64,000 nucleotides of DNA from Brevibacterium sp. ZH18. GTDB lineage: Bacteria > Actinomycetota > Actinomycetes > Actinomycetales > Brevibacteriaceae. The notes beneath the pieces are model-generated. The model did not search any database. It had not been told where the DNA came from and was given only the letters and a program-made list of their open reading frames with translations. Location of the stretch: NCBI RefSeq assembly GCF_022748595.1, contig NZ_JALDSX010000013.1, positions 1 through 64,000 on the forward strand, in the 5' to 3' direction. Positions 1 to 7,194 of the stretch are shown in pieces. Within the stretch, counting starts at the first letter, position 1. Each line of letters opens with the position of its first letter. Position numbers and translations under genes: made by a program.

Positions 1-25
1 CCGCCTGCTGATGATCAGCAGGCGG
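1..25. terminator. Perfect hairpin at the window edge
   Basis: Two 11-base arms around a TGA loop form a perfect inverted repeat. It lies 27 bases past the stop of the minus-strand DUF805 gene, so it is probably that gene's terminator. Any T-tract on the minus strand would fall outside the window, so intrinsic termination cannot be confirmed. Confidence 0.55.
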
Positions 26-51
26 CAGCTCCAGAGCGATACGCGTCGAAC

Positions 52-612
52 TCAGACGTCGAAGCGCTGGCCCTCAGGCTTCGAGGGCAGGAGCGTCAGA
101 ACAAGCAGGATGATCGAACCGACCGTCGGGATGAAGGTGAGGAAGAAGAACGGTCCGGCGAAATTCCCGTCGTGCAGACGACGCCACGTGAGTGCCAGTG
201 TCGGCACAATCATGGCGAGCCCGAGGAGGCCCATGAGAACGGTGCCGATCAGTCCTACGATCGAACCTGCGCCTGAACTCGCAGCCTGCATTGCAGCTGG
301 ATCATAGGGATCGGCTGCGGCCGCGGAACCTGCCGACATCGCCACGCCGACGATGATCAGCACAAGTGGAATGAGCTGGATCAGGAAGCCGAACAGCGCC
401 ACCCACCAGTACTCGCTGCGCGATGCGCGGCCCGAGAACGTAGCGTACTTCTTGAAGTAGCGCTTGACGGCCTGGCCGAAAGACGCACCGTAGAGAGGAA
501 GCGAGAGATCCTCAGGGCTGGCTGCTCCACGGATCTGAGCACCGTAGCCAGGGGTAGCTGGACCATTGGCACCGGGGCCTGCGGGATAAGCGTTGTTCAC
601 GTCGTAGGACAT
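52..612 (-). CDS. DUF805 family inner-membrane protein
   Basis: This encodes about 186 residues. After a Gly/Pro/Ala-rich cytoplasmic start comes the typical DUF805 opening, a stretch ending in GRASRSEYWW, followed by several hydrophobic membrane segments (one around FLIQLIPLVLIIVGV, another around IGTVLMGLLGLAMIVPTLALTWRRLHD). DUF805 proteins (YhaH/YhaI type) are small multi-pass proteins of unknown function. I chose the ATG at 612 rather than the upstream in-frame ATG at 666 because a GAAGG-like site sits just before it and the family begins near there. The gene stands alone on the minus strand with a hairpin downstream. The substrate or partner cannot be read from the sequence. Confidence 0.85.
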   Translation of the reverse strand: MSYDVNNAYPAGPGANGPATPGYGAQIRGAASPEDLSLPLYGASFGQAVKRYFKKYATFSGRASRSEYWWVALFGFLIQLIPLVLIIVGVAMSAGSAAAADPYDPAAMQAASSGAGSIVGLIGTVLMGLLGLAMIVPTLALTWRRLHDGNFAGPFFFLTFIPTVGSIILLVLTLLPSKPEGQRFDV

Positions 613-702
613 GGTGACCTTCGTGTTAGGGAGAATATTCGTCTTCGCACCGAAGTGCAATACCAATTGTGCTACACAATCCCTGTGAATCCCTCATCCA
701 TC

Positions 703-722
703 ACGTTCCAGATCTGGAACGT
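703..722. promoter_or_regulatory. 20-bp perfect palindrome (possible operator)
   Basis: ACGTTCCAGA followed by its exact reverse complement lies about 90 bases upstream of the DUF805 start. A gapless 20-base palindrome with no T-run looks more like a dimeric protein-binding site than a terminator. No cognate regulator is identified. Confidence 0.4.
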
Positions 723-764
723 CGGATGAATACGTGGTATGCGCCACAATCTCCACCGACGAGC

Positions 765-805
765 CCCCTCCCCTTGCTCAACCCTGACCCCTCCCCTTGC
801 TCAAC
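765..805. repeat. Two 18-bp direct repeats, 23-bp period
   Basis: The same C-rich 18-base word (starting CCCCTCCCC and ending CTCAAC) occurs at 765-782 and 788-805. It lies in the 289-base gap between the DUF805 gene and the MFS gene. No gene is seen in this gap. Besides these repeats it holds only the palindrome at 703-722 and the hairpin at 829-855. Confidence 0.6.
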
Positions 806-828
806 TCTCACCCCCAGGACATGAACGA

Positions 829-855
829 CGCCCGAGAAGTTCGACTTCTCGGGCG
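829..855 (-). terminator. Terminator hairpin downstream of the MFS gene
   Basis: A 12-base stem (829-840 with 844-855) closes over a 3-base loop, 46 bases past the MFS stop codon on the minus strand. There is no clear T-run, as is common in GC-rich actinobacteria. Confidence 0.6.
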
Positions 856-901
856 CCAAACAGAGCTCGCCTCAGATGAGGTACTCCAACCCTCGTTCAG
901 G

Positions 902-2212
902 TCAGGCGTCGCCCCCGGTCAGGGCGTACGCCTCGTCGACGGGCGCTTCGTCGATGTGACCGTCGACCCGGCGCAGAGCCTTCCACCCAAGGGCGATGAC
1001 GACGACCGCCAGGAGCACCACACCTGCACCGAAGAAGTACGGTGCACCGGCACTGATCGATTCGGAGACCGAACCGGCGACGATCGGAGCCACGGCGCCG
1101 CCGATGAAGCGCACGCCTGAATACGTTCCCGAGGCAACGGGACGAGGCAGGTCACTGACTTCCATCGCCGACTCGGTGAAGACGGTGTTGAGTACACCCA
1201 AGATCAGTCCGGCCGCAATGACGCAGACGATGATTCCCACGAACGACTCGACGAGGAACGCCATCACGAACAGCAGAACTGCCAGTGCGATCAAGGTGAT
1301 GACCAGGCTGCGGCGCCGACCCAGGCGCTTGGTCAGGAGCGGCGCGCCGAACACCGAGGTGATCGCTACGCACATGCCCCAGCCGAAGAACACATAGCCG
1401 AGACCCATGGCGCCGAAGTTCTCGATGCCCATCTTCTCAGCAGCCGCCTCGACGGGGAACGGGCTGTAGGCCAGCAGAATGAAGAAGCCGAAATTGTACA
1501 GCAGAGCGGAGACGCCCAGGACAGCAACACCGGGACGAGCCAGCGCACGGAAAGTCGCGCTGAGCTTGATCGGCTCGGGCGAGGTGTGCACACCGCTGCC
1601 GGAGTTCTTTCCGGGCAGAAGGATCACGATGGCGATGAATCCGATGGCCATGAGGACAGCGGTGCCGAAGAAGGGCCCACGCCATGAGATGCCGCCGAGC
1701 AGACCGCCCAGCAGTGGGCCGGTCGCGATACCGACGCCCAGAGCCGCCTCATAGAGGATGATCGCCTTCTCAGCACCGCCCGAAGCGGCACCGACGATCG
1801 TCGACAGAGCCGTGGAGATGAACAGCGCATTGCCCAGACCCCACCCAGCACGGAAGCCGATGATCTGATCGACGCTGCCGGAGAGGCCGGCCATGGCGGA
1901 GAACGCAACGATGAGGATGAGCCCGATGAGCAGGGTGGTCTTCGCACCGATGCGCGAGGACACGAAGCTGGTGAAGAACATCATGCCGCCTGTGATGAAC
2001 AGGTAGCTGGTGAATAGCAGCATCGACTGCGCCGGCGACGCGTGGAGATCCGCGGAGATCGCAGGCAGAATCGGGTCAACCAAACCGATGCCCATGAATG
2101 CGATGACCGCGGCGAATGCCACTGCCCAGACTGCTCGTGGTTGACGCAGAATAGATGCTTCCGCGTTGCCTCCCTCTGGAGGCTGTGTTTCATTATCTGG
2201 TGTCGTGCTCAT
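902..2212 (-). CDS. MFS drug-efflux-type transporter
   Basis: The 436 residues form about 12 hydrophobic segments. The order is a first helix (AVWAVAFAAVIAFMGIGLVDPILPAI), a central loop near residues 200-215, and a C-terminal half containing the GTYSGVRFIGGAVAPIVAG segment seen in the bacillibactin/YmfD and drug:proton antiporter group. Such proteins export small toxic molecules or siderophores across the membrane using the proton gradient. It lies 104 bases downstream of, and on the same strand as, a MarR regulator gene, which suggests a MarR-controlled efflux operon. The ATG at 2212 follows a CGAAGG-like site. The substrate is unknown. A chromosomal MarR-MFS pair suggests sensing of phenolic compounds or antibiotics, which is inference. 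Confidence 0.85.
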   Translation of the reverse strand: MSTTPDNETQPPEGGNAEASILRQPRAVWAVAFAAVIAFMGIGLVDPILPAISADLHASPAQSMLLFTSYLFITGGMMFFTSFVSSRIGAKTTLLIGLILIVAFSAMAGLSGSVDQIIGFRAGWGLGNALFISTALSTIVGAASGGAEKAIILYEAALGVGIATGPLLGGLLGGISWRGPFFGTAVLMAIGFIAIVILLPGKNSGSGVHTSPEPIKLSATFRALARPGVAVLGVSALLYNFGFFILLAYSPFPVEAAAEKMGIENFGAMGLGYVFFGWGMCVAITSVFGAPLLTKRLGRRRSLVITLIALAVLLFVMAFLVESFVGIIVCVIAAGLILGVLNTVFTESAMEVSDLPRPVASGTYSGVRFIGGAVAPIVAGSVSESISAGAPYFFGAGVVLLAVVVIALGWKALRRVDGHIDEAPVDEAYALTGGDA

Positions 2213-2316
2213 TGCTGTGCCTTCGCACCCTTTCGTCGAAATTTCGTCATTGCTGTGTTCATGTGGCGTCGTCGGTCAGAGCGCTCCGGCCGGCGACAAA
2301 ACGTGCCGCGGCAGCG

Positions 2317-2793
2317 TCAGTTGGTGGGGCTCTCGTCTTCAGGGGCCTCGTCGACATCCACCGGATGCTGCTCCTGCAGATATTGGGCGACCAGACCGAG
2401 CGCCCGGTGGACACTGACCCGCTCATCGGCCGACAGCGACTCGAAGTACGGCTCCATCTGGCCGATCATGATCCCGCGGTTCTCAGCGAGCTTCGCCCGC
2501 CCCGCATCGGTCAGCGAGAACTGGGATGCACGCCTGTCGGTCGCGCTGGCCTCACGAACGACCAGTCCCTCACCCTCAAGCCGAGCGAGCAGTTTGGTCG
2601 CTGCCGGCTGCGAGCACAGGTAGCCCTGCGCGAAATGCCCCACGCGAACAGGCTGATACTGCTCGACGACAGCGAGCGCACGCAGCGTGACCAGCTGACT
2701 CTCGTTGCCGATCACACGCCGAAAGGCTCTGGCCAGGCGCGAGGAGACCACAACGAGCCCCGACACGATCTCGGCCGAATCAACATCATCCAT
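2317..2793 (-). CDS. MarR family transcriptional regulator
   Basis: The protein has about 158 residues with the MarR layout: an N-terminal dimer helix, then a winged helix-turn-helix (FAQGYLCSQPAATKLLARLEGEGLVVREASATDRRASQFSL split over residues ~60-110) with the conserved DRR wing, then C-terminal dimer helices. MarR proteins normally repress their own gene and a linked transporter until a small ligand binds. The MFS gene follows directly. I use the ATG at 2793, not the upstream start at 2865. A -10 box (TATAAC, 2800-2805) lies exactly 6 bases before this ATG, so the mRNA is probably leaderless. A palindrome covers the -10 and start (2792-2804), fitting autorepression. The acidic C-terminal tail is unremarkable. 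Confidence 0.9.
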   Translation of the reverse strand: MDDVDSAEIVSGLVVVSSRLARAFRRVIGNESQLVTLRALAVVEQYQPVRVGHFAQGYLCSQPAATKLLARLEGEGLVVREASATDRRASQFSLTDAGRAKLAENRGIMIGQMEPYFESLSADERVSVHRALGLVAQYLQEQHPVDVDEAPEDESPTN

Positions 2794-2805
2794 AACTAAG
2801 TTATA
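2792..2805 (-). promoter_or_regulatory. MarR-type operator over the leaderless -10 box
   Basis: ATAACTAAGTTAT (2792-2804) is a 13-base palindrome. It overlaps the minus-strand -10 hexamer TATAAC (2800-2805) and the start codon. The surrounding 30 bases are unusually AT-rich. A MarR dimer bound here would block transcription of marR and the MFS gene. Confidence 0.6.
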
Positions 2806-2932
2806 TACCTTGATTATATAAGTACGCAAGCGCTCTCGAATCGGATGCGTTGTGCGGCAAGGCACCTGCGTTTCTCATGTGACGGACGTCATGGTCGCCT
2901 CGGCGAAGGGCGTGCTAATCTGTGGTCAACGT

Positions 2933-3050
2933 GTTCCGGGGACGGTGAAAATCCGTACCGGCGGTGATAGTCCGCGAGCCGACTGCATTCGTGCAGGTGG
3001 TTGACTCGGTGAAATTCCGAGACCGACAGTAAGAGTCTGGATGGGAGGAA
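2933..3050 (+). ncRNA. FMN riboswitch (RFN element)
   Basis: The conserved RFN blocks appear in order: a purine-rich start with GGGGACGGTGAAAAT, the CCGGCGGTGATAGTCC block with the following CGAGC, a variable stem (2981-3002), GACTCGGTGAAATTCCGA, the GACCGACAGTAAGAGTC block, and GGATGGGAGGA. This aptamer senses FMN and shuts down riboflavin synthesis genes. It lies about 120 bases upstream of ribD. A hairpin (3140-3162) that contains the ribD ribosome binding site and is followed by T5 is the likely expression platform. Its C-rich 5' arm can also pair with the GGGAGG at 3043-3048 in the aptamer's closing stem. Confidence 0.95.
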
Positions 3051-3139
3051 CATGGCGGCCACGGTCGCCGTGATTCAGTGCATTCACTGCACTGGCATCG
3101 GCGTTCGCCCGCCCTGATAGTTGCACCCGCAATATCCTC

Positions 3140-3167
3140 CCTCCCGGCATCTGCTCGGGAGGTTTTT
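3140..3167 (+). promoter_or_regulatory. Riboswitch expression platform: hairpin hiding the ribD SD, plus T5
   Basis: A 7-bp stem (3140-3146 with 3156-3162) is followed by five T's. Its 3' arm, CGGGAGG, is also the ribosome binding site for the ATG at 3169. The same hairpin could therefore terminate transcription and mask the start site when FMN is bound. Confidence 0.75.
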
Positions 3168-3168
3168 C

Positions 3169-4215
3169 ATGGACGCGGGTTTCACAGAGCTCGAATCCAC
3201 CGCGATGTCAGCTACGCTGAACGCTGCACGCGAAGGTTACCGCGGAGCAAATCCGCTGGTGGGTGCCGCAATCCTGACTCACGATGGTCAGATCGTCGTC
3301 GGCCATCATGCCGGAGCCGGCAGCCCCCACGCCGAGGTGGATGCCATCACCACGGCCATCGACCGCAACGTCGACCTCGCCACCTCCACCCTGCTCGTGA
3401 CCTTGGAACCCTGCGCCCACCGCGGCCGGACCGGTCCGTGCACTCAGGCGATCATCGACGCAGGCATCCCCGATGTCGTGTTCGCACTCTCGGATTCCAA
3501 CGGCGTCGCCTCGGGCGGCGAATATATCCTCGCCGAGGCGGGGGTTCGGGTCCGCTCGGGACTGGGCCGCGGTGAGTCCCTGGCCCTCAACGCTCGGTGG
3601 CGCGCCGCCGTCGACGCTGGCCGTCCGTTCGTGACCGCAAAGTTTGCGCAGAGCCTCGACGGCAAGGTCGCCGCTGCGGACGGGACCAGCCAATGGATCA
3701 CCTCGGCGGCCTCACGCGAGCATGCCCACTTGGTGCGATCACGCGTCGACGCGATTCTCGTCGGCACCGGCACCGCTCTGGCCGACGACCCTCGGCTCAA
3801 CGCCCGAGGCCCCGACGGCGAACCCCTCGAGACACAGCCGGTACCGGTCGTCCTCGGCATGACATCTCTGCCACCGGAGTCGTTCCTCGCGCTCAATCCC
3901 GACACCATGCACCTGCGTACCCATGACGTCGGCGCAGCACTGTCCGAGCTCTACGCTCGCGGAGTGCGCCACGTTCTCGTCGAAGGCGGACCGAGCGTGC
4001 TCGGCGCCGTCTTCGCGGCCGACCTCGTCGATGAGGTCTTCTGCTATCAGGCCCCGATGCTCATCGGCCCCGGCCGCTCGAGTGTGGAGGGTCTGGGCAT
4101 GTCAACCCTGAGCGAGGCGATTTCGCTGGTCCCCGACGAGACCGGCGAGCCTGCCGTCTCCCAACTGGGACCCGATGTGCTGCTGCATTTCGTCACCGAG
4201 GCGGGGCCGGGATGA
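3169..4215 (+). CDS. ribD: RibD: riboflavin-specific deaminase / reductase
   Basis: RibD carries out two steps of riboflavin synthesis: deamination of the GTP-derived pyrimidine, then NADPH reduction of its ribosyl side chain. The 348-residue protein has an N-terminal cytidine-deaminase-like domain with zinc motifs PHAEVDAI and PCAHRGRTGPC. The C-terminal reductase domain includes KFAQSLDGKVAAADGTSQWITS, VDAILVGTGTALADDPRLNAR and LVEGGPSVLGAVF. I use the ATG at 3169 because a GGGAGG site lies 6 bases upstream. The in-frame TTG at 3121 lies inside the riboswitch leader. It is the first gene of ribD-ribE-ribBA-ribH and is FMN controlled. Confidence 0.95.
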   Translation: MDAGFTELESTAMSATLNAAREGYRGANPLVGAAILTHDGQIVVGHHAGAGSPHAEVDAITTAIDRNVDLATSTLLVTLEPCAHRGRTGPCTQAIIDAGIPDVVFALSDSNGVASGGEYILAEAGVRVRSGLGRGESLALNARWRAAVDAGRPFVTAKFAQSLDGKVAAADGTSQWITSAASREHAHLVRSRVDAILVGTGTALADDPRLNARGPDGEPLETQPVPVVLGMTSLPPESFLALNPDTMHLRTHDVGAALSELYARGVRHVLVEGGPSVLGAVFAADLVDEVFCYQAPMLIGPGRSSVEGLGMSTLSEAISLVPDETGEPAVSQLGPDVLLHFVTEAGPG

Positions 4216-4321
4216 GCGCCGGAACGGCCGACTGCGGACTCATCGCTCACATCACTCCATCAGCCACGACACCAGAGCCACCATCAGCACCAGAACCAGC
4301 ACCAGCACCAGCGGAGGGCAC
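4216..4321 (+). repeat. ribD-ribE spacer with ACCAGC-like repeats
   Basis: This 106-base spacer contains a low-complexity run of imperfect ACCAGC/ACCAGA units (about 4267-4313) just before the GGAGGG ribosome binding site of ribE. No stop codon interrupts the ribE frame here, but the family start is the ATG at 4322. Confidence 0.5.
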
Positions 4322-5098
4322 ATGTTCACCGGAATCATCGAAGAGCTCGGCACCGTCGAGTCCATCGAGCGTAAGGATGACTCAGCCGTCATCACCATCG
4401 ACGCGAAGGACCTCGTCGCGGACCTCGGACTCGGCGGTTCACTAGCCGTCAACGGCATCTGCCTGACCTCGATCCGGGAGACAGCAGGATCTGCCGGCAC
4501 GGTCGGCGCTCCCGCCGCCGTCGGGACCCTTGCCTCCGGGGCCTCTGCGCCCGAGGTTGGGACCACAGGCGGTCGTGGACTCTTCACTGCCGAAGTCATG
4601 GGCGAGACCCTCCGGCTGACCGGCCTCGGGGCCCTGCGTACCGGCGATCGAGTCAACCTGGAGCGCTGCACACCCGCCGGCGGCCGCCTCGACGGACACG
4701 TCGTCCAAGGACATGTCGACGGCTGCGGCGAACTGCTGACCAGGGACGACCACGACGAATGGTCAACGTTGCGGATCGGCATCCCCAACCGCCTCGCACC
4801 CTACACCGCGGTCAAGGGCTCCATCGCCCTCAACGGAGTGTCCCTGACTCTGACCGCCGTATCCGAGCCCGACGAACCCAGCGCCTGGGTCGAGGTCGGG
4901 CTCATCCCAGCCACATTGACTCACACGACGTTCGGCGACATCTCCCCCGGCGACCCGGTGAACGTCGAGGTCGATGTGCTCGCGAAGTACACGGCCCGAC
5001 TGCTCTCCTTCCGAAACTCCGACGCCAGCCCCGAGCCGGCGGTCATCTTCAACTCATCTGCTGACAACAGCCCCCGACAAGGAGCCGACAATGCCTGA
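4322..5098 (+). CDS. ribE: Riboflavin synthase alpha subunit with an inserted loop
   Basis: This enzyme converts two molecules of 6,7-dimethyl-8-ribityllumazine into riboflavin. The protein is 258 residues, against roughly 200-215 usual. Both lumazine-binding repeats are present: the start MFTGIIEELG with LAVNGICLTS, and the second with GDRVNLERC, GGHLDGHVVQGHVDG-like (here GGRLDGHVVQGHVDG), IALNGVSLTLT and HTTFGD. The extra length is a Gly/Ala/Ser-rich insertion at about residues 53-86, between CLTS and FTAEVM. The start ATG is preceded by GGAGGG. The gene ends 8 bases inside ribBA. The symbol is ribE in Gram-positive usage (ribC in E. coli). Confidence 0.93.
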   Translation: MFTGIIEELGTVESIERKDDSAVITIDAKDLVADLGLGGSLAVNGICLTSIRETAGSAGTVGAPAAVGTLASGASAPEVGTTGGRGLFTAEVMGETLRLTGLGALRTGDRVNLERCTPAGGRLDGHVVQGHVDGCGELLTRDDHDEWSTLRIGIPNRLAPYTAVKGSIALNGVSLTLTAVSEPDEPSAWVEVGLIPATLTHTTFGDISPGDPVNVEVDVLAKYTARLLSFRNSDASPEPAVIFNSSADNSPRQGADNA

Positions 5099-6503
5099 AA
5101 CCACACCGACGACTGCTCGGCTCGACACGATCGACGAGGCGGTCGCAGCCTTCGCTGCGGGTCAGCCTATCGTCGTCGTCGATGACGAGGACCGGGAGAA
5201 CGAGGGCGACCTCATCATGGCCGCAGAGTTCGCCGGCGCGGACACCATGGGTGTCTTCGTCCGCTACACGTCCGGAGTCATCTGCGCTCCGATGGAGGCT
5301 GACCGCGCCGAGGCGCTCAAGCTCCCACCCATGGTCTCGGCGAACGAGGACCCCAAGGGCACCGCCTACACGATCAGCTGCGACGCTGTCGGCGTGACCA
5401 CAGGCATCAGCGCCGCCGAACGTGCGCTAACCGGTCGCGTCCTGGCCGCCTCTGTTCCAGATCCTGCATCGATCACGCGCCCGGGACACGTCTTCCCGCT
5501 CATCGCGAAGTCCGGTGGAGTCCGTGAACGTCCCGGGCACACCGAGGCGGGCGTCGAATTCGCCCGACTCGCCGGTGCCCAGCCGGTCGCGATGATCGGC
5601 GAAGTGGTCCATGACGATGGTTCGATGATGCGCTTCGATTCCCTCCGCGACTTCTCCGATGCGCATGAGCTCGTCATGGTCTCAATCGAGCAGCTCATCG
5701 ACTACCTCAATGAGATCGATCGTGGCAGCCGTACGGAGCCGAGTACTCGGCTGACAGATAACGAGGAAGCTCGGTCCACTCCGATCGAAGCGTCGGCGGA
5801 TGCCGCCGCACAGGCATCGGCCGAAGTGCCGCTGCCGACGAAGTACGGGAGCTTCACTTCCCGTGCATTCACGATCGACGGCCACGACCACCTCGGCGTG
5901 TTCTCCGAGGTGGGTGGTGGCGAGGGCTCGAGTCACACACCGGCTCCGCTGGTTCGAGTGCATTCCGAGTGCCTGACCGGGGACGTCTTTGGCTCACATC
6001 GGTGCGACTGCGGCGAACAGCTGGAGCTGGCGCTGAAGCGGATTTCCGACGAGGGCGGAGCAGTCATCTACCTGACCGGGCATGAAGGCCGGGGCATCGG
6101 CCTGAGCAACAAACTGCGCGCCTACGCATTGCAGGATCTGGGACTCGACACCGTCGACGCGAACCTCCAGCTCGGCTTCCACGACGATGACCGCGACTAC
6201 CGCGCGGCCGCAGAGATCCTGACATCGGTCGGGATGACTCAGATCCGGCTGATGACGAACAACCCGGAGAAGGTTCACGCGCTCGAAGCTCTGGGAATCA
6301 CGATCGAGGCCGTCATCCCACTCGAGATCCCGGCACGTCCGGAGAACACGAACTACCTCAACACCAAGCGCGAACGCATGCACCACACGCTCACGTTGCC
6401 CTCGGTCACCGGCGCTGCTGCGAACGAAGGCCGAGCGGCCGAATTCGTCGGCGGCCACGATGCCCCTGATTCGATACCGGAGGACGCGCACGGCGCTGCC
6501 TGA
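5091..6503 (+). CDS. ribBA: RibBA: DHBP synthase / GTP cyclohydrolase II fusion
   Basis: This bifunctional enzyme supplies both precursors of riboflavin. The N-terminal domain (about residues 10-210) makes 3,4-dihydroxy-2-butanone-4-phosphate from ribulose-5-phosphate and shows [21 protein letters not shown] and [17 protein letters not shown]. The C-terminal domain (about 245-430) opens the GTP ring and has the zinc cysteines in [19 protein letters not shown], plus GHEGRGIGL and MTNNPEK. A linker of about 30 variable residues (240s) separates them. The ATG at 5091 follows AAGGAG and overlaps the ribE stop by 8 bases, indicating translational coupling. The long upstream reading frame is not used. 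Confidence 0.95.
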   Translation: MPETTPTTARLDTIDEAVAAFAAGQPIVVVDDEDRENEGDLIMAAEFAGADTMGVFVRYTSGVICAPMEADRAEALKLPPMVSANEDPKGTAYTISCDAVGVTTGISAAERALTGRVLAASVPDPASITRPGHVFPLIAKSGGVRERPGHTEAGVEFARLAGAQPVAMIGEVVHDDGSMMRFDSLRDFSDAHELVMVSIEQLIDYLNEIDRGSRTEPSTRLTDNEEARSTPIEASADAAAQASAEVPLPTKYGSFTSRAFTIDGHDHLGVFSEVGGGEGSSHTPAPLVRVHSECLTGDVFGSHRCDCGEQLELALKRISDEGGAVIYLTGHEGRGIGLSNKLRAYALQDLGLDTVDANLQLGFHDDDRDYRAAAEILTSVGMTQIRLMTNNPEKVHALEALGITIEAVIPLEIPARPENTNYLNTKRERMHHTLTLPSVTGAAANEGRAAEFVGGHDAPDSIPEDAHGAA

Positions 6504-6649
6504 TATCGGACGGTCTTGAAATTGTCGCCCCGTCGCGCAACACATCTGACCAGCAGCGGGTTGCCCGGCGACGGACTGCCTGGCAGCACAGAACACCCAC
6601 TGACGCAGCACCCATAGCTGACGCAGCATCACTACGAGAGGACATACTC

Positions 6650-7120
6650 ATGGCACATGTCGGAGCACCCGATCTCAGCGTTTCCGCGGCCGGAACCCGA
6701 GTCGCCATCATCGCCGCATCCTGGCACACCCAGATCATGGACGGGCTAGTCGCCGGAGCCCAGCGAGCCGCAGATGAAGCAGAAGCAGACGCCACCCTGA
6801 TGCGCGTCCCGGGCAGCTTCGAGCTCCCCGTGGCCGCCGCTCGATTGGCACCGCACTTCGACGCGGTCGTGGCGCTCGGCGTCGTCGTCCGCGGTGGCAC
6901 CCCGCACTTCGACTACGTGTGCCAGGCCGCCACCGACGGTCTGAACCGAGTCGCAATCGATACCCGCAAACCTGTCGGCTTCGGCGTGCTGACCTGCGAC
7001 AACGAGCAGCAGGGACTCGACCGCGCTGGGCTCGAGGGCTCGCAGGAGGACAAAGGGCACGAAGCGATGACTGCGGCGCTGGTCACCGCGCAGGCACTGG
7101 CGGACTACCCCATTTCATAA
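6650..7120 (+). CDS. ribH: 6,7-dimethyl-8-ribityllumazine synthase
   Basis: RibH condenses the pyrimidine from RibD with dihydroxybutanone phosphate from RibBA to give lumazine, the substrate of RibE. The 156 residues match the family from [17 protein letters not shown] through [32 protein letters not shown] and [16 protein letters not shown] to a C-terminal helix. The conserved His of the PHF motif is present. The start is preceded by GAGAGGA. A 146-base spacer after ribBA holds a short direct repeat of TGACGCAGCA but no gene. It is the last gene before a strong hairpin. Confidence 0.95.
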   Translation: MAHVGAPDLSVSAAGTRVAIIAASWHTQIMDGLVAGAQRAADEAEADATLMRVPGSFELPVAAARLAPHFDAVVALGVVVRGGTPHFDYVCQAATDGLNRVAIDTRKPVGFGVLTCDNEQQGLDRAGLEGSQEDKGHEAMTAALVTAQALADYPIS

Positions 7121-7130
7121 GCGAAAAGCA

Positions 7131-7168
7131 GCCGCCGTCCGACGAGCAGAAACCCGTCGGACGGCGGC
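7131..7168. terminator. Bidirectional terminator hairpin, ribH / poxB
   Basis: A perfect 14-bp GC-rich stem (7131-7144 with 7155-7168) with a 10-base loop lies between the convergent ribH and poxB genes. It has no strong T-run on either side but is placed to end both transcripts. Confidence 0.8.
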
Positions 7169-7194
7169 CGATGCTTTGAGGCAGTCGCTCAACC

